This document shows, in pieces, positions 1 through 5,014 of a DNA stretch of 5,014 nt (within the stretch, counting starts at the first letter, position 1; each line of letters starts with the position of its first letter). Location of the stretch: NCBI GenBank assembly GCA_003354225.1, contig PIVH01000774.1, positions 1-5,014 of the forward strand. Reading direction: 5' to 3'. The DNA is from Globobulimina sp. (lineage: Eukaryota > Foraminifera > Rotaliida). A program made the translations under genes and the position numbers. Below the pieces are notes generated by a model. That model saw nothing but the letters and a program-made list of their open reading frames with translations, ran no database searches and had not been told where the DNA came from.

Positions 1-1505
1 GCAAGCTGATCCGCAAGGGTGATGCGATGCAACAAGCACCTGCCAACAACCCAACTGGAACAACCCACAGATAATATCAACATTGCCAATCCACACAAGC
101 CAATCAAAGCAGCAACATATGAGAATAAACCAATAACGAATGCAATGTAATTTGCATAATTATTTGCATAAACAGCACAGCACGCAATAGTTAATATTGT
201 CAATACCAAATGTAAATATATTAAATTAATCGATTTATCTTTATTTTCACCAAATGGTGACGCAATCCATGGCAATATACATTGATCATCAACTCTGTGT
301 ACAATAACAATTGCGACTAAAAATAATATCATCATTGAACATAATGAAAGATAGATTTGTTTCAATATTAATGATAAAATATACATAAGTATGGGAATAA
401 TATATCCAATCAAAAAATAAATATTATATTTATCTGCTTTGTAATTATATTTGTATTGTATCATATTATCATCTCTAGATTTCATTGCTTTAATACAATG
501 AATAATTCTATTCTGATGTCCTATTTTTGTAATTCCAATGTCCTTTAAATCATTTCTTGTTATGTCATATAAAAATAATACATTATCATATCCATTCATT
601 ACAAATAAATCATAATATTCACTCAATTTAATATCATTCACTAAGAATTTTAATAATTTATCCTCCGATAATAATGCTTTATTCTCATTATCATTCTCAT
701 CCTCATTCTCGTATTTCCCATCAATATCAATATCAATATCTGTAATATGTGTTAATTACGATAATTTACGCTCAATGTCATGAAATTTGTTGTCGAATTC
801 ATTTAACTTTCGATCAATAATATGTTCATAAGACATATTGTTCCATTGTATAAAAATATCGTTATCATCGTCGTTTTGGATTTTATCAATTTTATAATAA
901 TCTGCACACCGATAATAAACAGTTGCTCCATTGCTATATTTATATCGTATTTGCAATATTTTAATGTTTATAATAAATGTCAATTGATCATGACTTAATT
1001 CATTCATATCCAAATTGCTCGTGTCCCATATATTTGATATACATTCCAATAATATACCATCTGTCCATATGATTTGGGTGTCTTTCCATTTGGCCTCTTT
1101 GCATTCAAAACTACATAAAAATTCTATACCTTTCCATAAATCAGTTGGTAATTTTGATATGCATCGTAATAATAATCCTAAACCATAGTGGTTTTTAAAT
1201 AGTTTAATTTTCCATTGTAATGTTGCAATTTTAAATGTTTCCGATGAAATTATTATGCGATCATCTTCATATTTTTCCGTATCGGATATTTGTAATAATT
1301 TCTGTATGTCAGGTTGATTTATATTCCACTCAACTGCTCCACAATAAATCATAAAGTGATCACCAATGTATTCCAATATTACGTCTTTGATATCAATGAT
1401 ATCATCAAGAAAACAACATATTCTCTGTAAATCCTTGCTGAAATTATTCACAATGTCTCTTGTTTGCTGATCAATGTATTTGATCTGTTTTGTAATGCAA
1501 GACAT
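1..1505 (-). CDS. SAM-domain multi-pass membrane protein, two exons (join 1..739, 770..1505 on minus), C-terminus cut by window edge
   Basis: Exon 1 runs from the ATG at 1505 down to 770 (245 codons plus one base). Exon 2 runs from 739 to the window edge, stays in the same frame and has no stop, so at least 491 residues are seen. The clearest domain is a SAM domain at about residues 272-331: FL..IKLSEYYDLF, NGYDN, then DLKDIGITKIGH and a closing helix RIIHCIKAM, matching the family consensus closely. SAM domains mediate protein-protein (sometimes RNA or lipid) contacts. Residues 246-266 are an Asp/Asn/Glu-rich linker. After SAM come four hydrophobic segments (about 352-371, 375-392, 416-437, 441-470), so the protein should be membrane-embedded with the N-terminal part probably cytosolic. 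Residues 85-188 have a strand pattern reminiscent of MATH/TRAF domains (FKIATLQWKIKLF, LDMNELSHDQLTFIINIKI), but this is weak. An unspliced reading would stop at residue 249. I cannot name an orthologue. Confidence 0.8.
680..740. repeat. Low-complexity hexamer repeat coding for the acidic linker
   Basis: Positions 720-740 are 3.5 tandem copies of ATCAAT. Positions 680-710 hold three interrupted copies of ATTCTC. On the minus strand they encode a DIDID stretch and an Asp/Glu/Asn run just before the SAM domain. The hexamer array abuts the 3' border of the putative 30-nt intron. Slippage here would change linker length without shifting frame, because the unit is six bases. Confidence 0.7.
740..769 (-). 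other. Putative 30-nt spliceosomal intron containing an in-frame stop
   Basis: Read on the minus strand, the segment begins GTAAAT and ends TTACAG, typical 5' and 3' splice borders. Removing it changes the split codon from CGT to CAT (Arg to His) and joins two long open stretches in one frame. The length is a multiple of three and it includes the TAA at 756-758, the only stop between the two halves. Other border pairs tried nearby (a 20-nt GTAATT...CAG and a 68-nt GTTAAA...CAG) shift the frame. The alternatives are a nonsense mutation, stop readthrough or a sequencing error. The length is very small for most eukaryotes, though tiny introns are known in some protists. Confidence 0.65.
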
Positions 1506-1699
1506 GTTGAATTCTTTGAAAATCTCTCAGTGGAAATTAGAAAACGAACCCTTAATTATTTGCAACTCCGATAAAATGCATAATTCATTCTAATTATATT
1601 CTGTTATTCATAACCGCACAAAAAATCGAGAACACAACACAACACAATTGACAATTTACTAGTATATATTTGTTTGGTTTTGATTACTCTCTGTTTAAT
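1506..1699. promoter_or_regulatory. Spacer between two minus-strand genes, likely promoter of the SAM-domain gene
   Basis: This 194-bp AT-rich stretch separates the stop of the methyltransferase gene from the start of the SAM-domain gene, both on the minus strand. It must hold the 3' end of the former and the promoter and 5' leader of the latter. A TATATA run at 1663-1668 lies about 160 bp upstream of the ATG at 1505 and is a possible but unproven core element. An (AACAC)3 tract occupies 1631-1645. No AATAAA on the minus strand was seen here, so the methyltransferase 3' signal is not evident. Confidence 0.35.
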
Positions 1700-2659
1700 T
1701 CATTTGGCTCCAATTGGTTTCTGGAACAGTCCCCAAGTTTGTGACACATGAAATGGACTATTTTTCAAAGGTTCATAATCCTCATAAAATGTGTATGGAG
1801 GCCACCAATGTGTTGTAAACAAGGCATCAATGTATTGTTTATGCCCCCAAAAGTCCATTGTTTTTATTTGAAATCCAGACTGAACCGCTAACATCAACAA
1901 ACCCATTGGCTCAAAATGTTGATAATGGATTGGTGTCATATGTGGGATATTTATGGTTGGTACACTAACATACAAATATCCTCCTTCTCTCAAGTGATGA
2001 AACAAATTGTCCATAATCAGCTGTGGGTTATAAAAATGTTCCAAAAACTGTGGTAATAAGATAACATCCCATTGCTTAAAATCCAAATCCAAAGTATACA
2101 AATCACATTTTGCTCGATCAGCCTTAGCATGCAAATTACTGTAATACAGCGACGTAAAATTTTCACATTTCGGTATCTTATGTGTTTCAGAGAAGAATCC
2201 ATTGAAATATTGCACTTCGGGATCGACGCCGACGTCAAAGGTTAGCGTGTTTGCACATTTTGATGGCAATGTTAGTTGGTATTCTTTGACATATTTGCTG
2301 AATGAAGCGGTTTGTATAACTCTGCTGATATCAAATTTAAAGTTGTCTTTGTTTTTTCCAACGAAATATTTAGGGTCAAATTCTGGTGCTAACCATGTCG
2401 CATTCGATATCCATTCATATTGGCTCAGATACTCATCGTTATGCATTTTTTGCCAAATATATTTGTGAAAAAGTTGCTTAATGAGATTGTCATTGAATGT
2501 CCGCGTTTTTTTCTGTGGTTCAATTCGAGATATTGGTGTATTAATTACATTGAATTTGAATGCATTGCCGTGTTGTTCCACTATTATTATGCCTATATAG
2601 GTTCCGATGAATATAGAAAAAGTGTACGTTAAAATTAAAATTACCCATTCTTTTTTCAT
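1700..2659 (-). CDS. Membrane-anchored class I SAM-dependent methyltransferase-like protein
   Basis: A single exon of 319 codons, from the ATG at 2659 to a TGA at 1700-1702. Residues 5-27 are one hydrophobic segment preceded by MKKEW, as in a signal anchor of a type II membrane protein (or an uncleaved signal peptide). About 100 residues of linker follow, and then a methyltransferase-like fold: a motif I region at 139-147 (LTFDVGVDP), an acidic strand at 185-193 (CDLYTLDLD), WDVILLPQFLEH at 197-208, and LREGGYLYVSVP at 223-234, which corresponds to the usual 'L..GG.l..s.P' strand. The block IPHMTPIHYQHFEPMGLL (238-255) resembles the substrate-side region of Methyltransf_11/23-type proteins. 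Motif I lacks the usual G-x-G-x-G loop, so cofactor binding is uncertain. Two N-glycosylation sequons (N86, N167) would suit a luminal catalytic domain. The substrate is unknown. It is divergent from the secreted-protein gene, 36 bp away. Confidence 0.75.
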   Translation of the reverse strand: MKKEWVILILTYTFSIFIGTYIGIIIVEQHGNAFKFNVINTPISRIEPQKKTRTFNDNLIKQLFHKYIWQKMHNDEYLSQYEWISNATWLAPEFDPKYFVGKNKDNFKFDISRVIQTASFSKYVKEYQLTLPSKCANTLTFDVGVDPEVQYFNGFFSETHKIPKCENFTSLYYSNLHAKADRAKCDLYTLDLDFKQWDVILLPQFLEHFYNPQLIMDNLFHHLREGGYLYVSVPTINIPHMTPIHYQHFEPMGLLMLAVQSGFQIKTMDFWGHKQYIDALFTTHWWPPYTFYEDYEPLKNSPFHVSQTWGLFQKPIGAK

Positions 2660-2695
2660 GTTTCTTAAAGCTCAGTTAATCGAGTCACTCTAATC
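2660..2695. promoter_or_regulatory. 36-bp divergent intergenic spacer, possible bidirectional promoter
   Basis: The start codons of the minus-strand methyltransferase and the plus-strand secreted protein are separated by only 36 bp. Both 5' leaders and any core promoter must fit here or overlap the opposite coding sequence. No TATA box is visible inside the spacer. A 10-bp palindrome CCTATATAGG at 2592-2601, inside the methyltransferase coding region, lies about 95 bp upstream of the plus-strand ATG and could serve as a TATA element. The element assignment is a guess; the spacing is directly seen. Confidence 0.4.
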
Positions 2696-3387
2696 ATGGC
2701 ACTAGTTAAGTTATTAATTATTGTAATCTTCCCAATAGTGACTAGAAGCGGTTGCGAGGATTATGAGGACATTGAATCATGTCAAGGTAATGCACCATGT
2801 ATATGGCGGCAACGGATTTGTTTTGGTCGGAAAAATTCTTCTATAAAATGGTACGAAATATACAGAAAGGTAGAATGTGAATATAATGATGTAAATGTCA
2901 CAAAACCAATTGCTGTTAAAATAAGTGCATCAAACAATAATTCACATAATAATTGTTCCGAAATAAGTGCACCTTTTGTTGAAAATGGACGACATTATTA
3001 TGTGTCATATGGCACATTTGATCATTGTGCATTCAACACAGATTACATAAATGCAACGTCGATAACTTATATCCATGTATTCTGTGATACAAACGGGTAA
3101 AAAATAAAATAACATTCTCTCTCTCTCCGGTTTTGCACAAATAGTTTCTATGTATACATAGTGTGTGGGAACGCTGTGAACAATTTGATTATAGATATGG
3201 AGTGTATGCAAATGTGAGCAGATACCGTTGTGTATGTGGCCAGTTACAAACAACCACAATACCAATAACTGTTAATTACGGCGGCTTATCTCACCACGGT
3301 TACTATACATTTAATGAGACAGAGATTAGAATTGATAGAGATTATCCTCTCTGCGTTCAAACATGGACTTTGCATCTTCATTTATAA
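2696..3387 (+). CDS. Secreted cysteine-rich glycoprotein of unknown family, two exons (join 2696..3096, 3162..3387)
   Basis: Exon 1 (401 nt) and exon 2 (226 nt) join to 208 codons plus TAA. The first 18 residues or so (MALVKLLIIVIFPIVTRS) look like a cleavable signal peptide, so the product should enter the secretory pathway. There is no second membrane segment and no obvious GPI signal, so secretion or luminal residence is likely. The mature chain has twelve cysteines, eight in exon 1 (C20, C29, C35, C42, C61, C87, C111, C130) and four in exon 2, an even number suited to disulphides. Seven N-glycosylation sequons are visible: N47, N67, N81, N86, N119, an NVS and an NET. The N-terminal C-x8-C-x5-C-x6-C with a Trp (CIWRQRIC) faintly recalls PSI-type modules, but I would not assign it. 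Exon 2 continues the same Cys- and Tyr-rich character (RYRCVCGQ), which supports the splice. Function is not recognised; a surface or extracellular role is inferred. Confidence 0.75.
3097..3161 (+). other. 65-nt intron in the secreted-protein gene
   Basis: The donor is GG|GTAAAA, next to the exon-1 stop that would otherwise end the protein at residue 134. The acceptor is ATACATAG|TGTGTGG. Splicing completes a Gly codon (GG+T) and continues with VWERCEQFDYRYGVY, which keeps the Cys-rich composition and runs to the TAA at 3385-3387. A pyrimidine tract (TTCT then CT repeats) sits at 3115-3128. An earlier AG at 3143-3144 would put exon 2 in another frame and stop after about two dozen codons, so 3161 is the preferred border. 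Confidence 0.7.
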
Positions 3388-3587
3388 GCTAGTTGCAATT
3401 TATTTTGCCGATTGTTTTAGAATTAGATATTTCACCTCATGTTAATTATAAATTAATGTTTTTAAATTACTGCGGATTTTGTTGTCTACAAATGAAATAA
3501 TTACTGTTTTTTGCTAAATATTATTCTAAGCGGCCTCCTTTGGGGATCCATACAACACCGTACCATAACACAATTTTGTATTATTAA

Positions 3588-3593
3588 AATAAA
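3588..3593 (+). terminator. AATAAA polyadenylation-type hexamer (first candidate, plus strand)
   Basis: This is a canonical AATAAA about 200 nt after the stop of the secreted-protein gene. In an AT-rich region such a hexamer is easily found by chance, and whether this lineage uses AATAAA is not known from the window. Confidence 0.3.
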
Positions 3594-3673
3594 ACCAAAC
3601 AGATAAATATATAATATTTATATTTTTTGAAAAATAATTAATAGGAAAACACCTTGAAACTTTGAACAATTTG

Positions 3674-3679
3674 AATAAA
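3674..3679 (+). terminator. AATAAA polyadenylation-type hexamer (second candidate, plus strand)
   Basis: A second AATAAA lies about 287 nt after the plus-strand stop. It is followed 23 nt later by an A10 run at 3703-3712, roughly the distance at which cleavage would occur. This makes it a fair alternative to the hexamer at 3588. Confidence 0.3.
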
Positions 3680-3721
3680 GGCACAAAAGACATAAAGAAC
3701 TGAAAAAAAAAATTATTTACA

Positions 3722-3727
3722 TTTATT
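3722..3727 (-). terminator. AATAAA polyadenylation-type hexamer (minus strand)
   Basis: TTTATT on the plus strand reads AATAAA on the minus strand, about 237 nt downstream of the TLC-like gene stop. If used, the minus-strand transcript would end close to the end of the plus-strand one and its 3' UTR would include the inverted repeat at 3836-3867. Confidence 0.3.
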
Positions 3728-3835
3728 TTTTTAACATGGAGGGGAGGGAGGGAACAGAAAGAATAGCAACCATTCTAACCACACAACAATTTAAATCAAA
3801 CACAAAAACATGCAAAACAAATATATTAAATAGGT

Positions 3836-3867
3836 GTGAGGAGAGGTTAACGGTTAACTTCCCTCAC
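3836..3867. repeat. Imperfect inverted repeat centred on GTTAAC-G-GTTAAC
   Basis: The left arm reads GTGAGG, AGAG, GTTAAC and the right arm GTTAAC, TTCC, CTCAC. Outer GTGAG/CTCAC and inner GTTAAC/GTTAAC pair perfectly, with a short mismatched purine/pyrimidine stretch between them and a single G at the centre (3852). The inner hexamer is itself palindromic. It lies about 100 bp past the TLC-like gene stop, so it would be in that gene's 3' UTR or act as a DNA element. It is notable against the surrounding AT-rich sequence. Confidence 0.6.
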
Positions 3868-3963
3868 TTTCATAATAATTAATAGCAAGACAAAATAATT
3901 AAAGCTAAATTTTGTCGCAAGATAGGATATAATACCTGATAAGAATAAGTATAACTGAATTTT

Positions 3964-5014
3964 TTAAGCTTCCTGTAATGTGTTCGAATTCACAACGATA
4001 TGTACTTTTTCATCATCCGAATCTTTCCCGGTCCCAATAAATCTGTTGTTAACCAGACTGAACGTCGGAACACCACCATTTGGCGTGGAATATTGTGATC
4101 TTGTAAACAATCGTTGTGTTCGTGGTTTGCCCAATTTATAAAATGCATATCCCTGATACATTTGCAATACAAATAAAACAACGGAAATAATTGGCAATGC
4201 AATCTCAAACAATTGCTTCCAATCAATAAACTGCACCGAATATTCATCGTATTTCAACCATTCACTATACGAATAATCATAAAGATACCACGATTTATTA
4301 CAATCGCCATCCGCAAATGGATCAAGCCAATCATAGCCAGTCACCATTAATACATAATAATACCACACAATAACCGATGTTGTGACTTTTGTCATATAGT
4401 GCCAAACCACAGCAAAATAGAACATTTGTGGATAGTTTTCTGTTGAAACAATGTTCAATTTAAGTTTACGAATAAACAATGCAATGAACACAGGCTGTTC
4501 TAAGGCAACCTGCAACATCCAATAATAGGCAATTTTAATTAAAGTCAAATTTATAGTCATTTGGATTGTGGTGGTCAGCAAAATTAAAATCAAAATTGTT
4601 AATAAATGATGCAAAAATAAATCCCAATTTACATTGAATCTGTAAATCAATTCCACGCAAAAATAAATCAGTACTAAATTGATAGCCACTGTCAATCCAT
4701 ACGGATAAGTCACATACGACTCGCCACTCTTAAACTGATTGAAAATTATCTCACATTCGGGATTTATTATATACTCAGTCGCGTTACTCACAATTGCGAA
4801 TATTAAAAGAGCCAAAATAAGCGTAAAAAATATGGGCGAAAACACATAAATATTGATCTTACGCCGATCCTTTTCGCTCTGCAGGAATGACAAATATATT
4901 CCAGGTGACAGTAATTCCAATGTACGGCCAACGCAATTGAATGCAAACAAAATGCCTAATAATATCACAATGGCTGGATACAAAGTGATGTACGGCAAAT
5001 CAAGTAGCCATAGC
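3964..5014 (-). CDS. TLC-like multi-pass membrane protein, N-terminus cut by window edge
   Basis: The frame is open from the right window edge to the TAA at 3964-3966, giving 349 visible residues, the first five being LWLLD. No ATG start is seen, so the true start or an upstream exon lies outside the window. Residues are numbered here from the Leu codon at 4996-4998. There are about seven hydrophobic segments: 2-20, 49-70, 98-119, 126-150, 157-176, 193-219 and 263-288. The segment DLFLHHLLTILIL (126-138) carries the paired histidines typical of TLC (TRAM/LAG1/CLN8) domains, followed by EQPVFIALFIRKLKLN (167-182), resembling the family's 'E.stpfl.l' region, and a last helix ending VLQMYQGYAFYK (277-288). 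TLC proteins sit in the ER or other membranes and act in ceramide synthesis or lipid sensing and transport; which applies here is unknown. Residues 290-344 form a soluble polar tail with Ser/Asp-rich DSDDE. Four hydrophobic or acidic sequons (for example NAT, NLT) are present. Other multi-pass families cannot be excluded. Confidence 0.7.
   Translation of the reverse strand, partial: LWLLDLPYITLYPAIVILLGILFAFNCVGRTLELLSPGIYLSFLQSEKDRRKINIYVFSPIFFTLILALLIFAIVSNATEYIINPECEIIFNQFKSGESYVTYPYGLTVAINLVLIYFCVELIYRFNVNWDLFLHHLLTILILILLTTTIQMTINLTLIKIAYYWMLQVALEQPVFIALFIRKLKLNIVSTENYPQMFYFAVVWHYMTKVTTSVIVWYYYVLMVTGYDWLDPFADGDCNKSWYLYDYSYSEWLKYDEYSVQFIDWKQLFEIALPIISVVLFVLQMYQGYAFYKLGKPRTQRLFTRSQYSTPNGGVPTFSLVNNRFIGTGKDSDDEKVHIVVNSNTLQEA

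Larger units (their letters stand above)
3388..3963. other. Convergent intergenic region (3' flanks of two genes)
   Basis: This 576-bp AT-rich stretch lies between the stop of the plus-strand secreted-protein gene and the stop of the minus-strand TLC-like gene. No coding frame with recognisable character was found on either strand. It contains the AATAAA-type signals listed separately, a run of ten A at 3703-3712, a G-tract cluster at 3738-3752, a GTTAAC inverted repeat at 3836-3867 and a 12-bp direct repeat AATAATTAATAG at 3633-3644 and 3874-3885. The direct repeat is so AT-rich that chance explains it well. Confidence 0.6.

Noticed and set aside
756-758. TAA as a reassigned sense codon
   Set aside because: The other genes end cleanly at TAA or TGA and show no internal stops in their coding frames, and good splice borders explain this one.
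740-807. 20-nt (GTAATT...CAG) or 68-nt (GTTAAA...CAG) introns in the SAM-domain gene
   Set aside because: Both change the reading frame and lead away from the long open SAM-domain frame; only the 30-nt option keeps it.
2017-2238. 73-codon minus-strand frame inside the methyltransferase gene
   Set aside because: It overlaps the methyltransferase coding frame, has no domain character and is explained as a shadow frame.
2202-2632. Two plus-strand frames (2202-2468 and 2420-2632) antisense to the methyltransferase
   Set aside because: Both lie wholly within the opposite-strand gene and look like antisense translations without recognisable motifs.
3005-3265. 86-codon minus-strand frame across the secreted-protein gene
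   Set aside because: It runs through the intron and both exons of the plus-strand gene, and its composition has no independent support.
3163-3387. Exon 2 of the secreted-protein gene as a separate small gene starting at a GTG
   Set aside because: There is no ATG or signal peptide, and its cysteine-rich character continues exon 1 after a plausible 65-nt intron.
3674-3712. AATAAA followed by an A10 run as the scar of a retroposed gene copy
   Set aside because: The upstream gene keeps an intron and no target-site duplication was seen; an A run is unremarkable at this base composition.
3990-4247. 85-codon minus-strand frame inside the TLC-like gene
   Set aside because: It is an alternative frame of the same strand within a well-supported membrane protein.
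4996-4998. TTG as the start codon of the TLC-like protein
   Set aside because: The frame stays open upstream to the window edge, and eukaryotic genes rarely start at TTG, so the gene is treated as truncated by the window.

Overview
The window looks like compact nuclear DNA from an AT-rich eukaryote, probably a protist. Four protein genes are visible. Two appear to carry small GT-AG introns (30 and 65 nt), there are AATAAA-type signals, and the products include a SAM-domain membrane protein, a signal-anchored methyltransferase, a glycosylated secreted protein and a TLC-like membrane protein. Nothing suggests bacterial operons, and I cannot name the lineage. The reading frames fit the standard genetic code. 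No rRNA, tRNA, CRISPR array, transposase or viral hallmark gene was seen.

Layout. (1) Positions 1-1505, minus strand: a gene cut by the left window edge. An N-terminal region (possibly MATH/TRAF-like, weakly supported) is followed by an acidic low-complexity linker, a clear SAM domain and at least four membrane segments. The two halves are joined by an apparent 30-nt intron that holds the only in-frame stop. (2) Positions 1506-1699: a short AT-rich spacer. (3) Positions 1700-2659, minus: an intron-less, membrane-anchored class I methyltransferase of 319 aa. (4) Only 36 bp away and divergent, positions 2696-3387, plus: a two-exon gene for a 208-aa secreted, cysteine-rich, multiply N-glycosylated protein of unknown family. 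(5) Positions 3388-3963: a convergent intergenic region with polyadenylation-type signals for both strands, a G-tract cluster and a GTTAAC inverted repeat. (6) Positions 3964-5014, minus: a multi-pass membrane protein with TLC (TRAM/LAG1/CLN8)-like features, open through the right window edge.

All four products appear to belong to membranes or the secretory route, but nothing shows that they share a pathway. The methyltransferase and the secreted protein share a very short divergent spacer and may be co-regulated; that is inference from spacing alone. The most interesting points are the tiny stop-containing 3n intron, which could switch the first gene between a soluble and a membrane form, the unusual architecture of that gene, and the palindrome lying between two candidate 3' splice sites of the secreted-protein gene.
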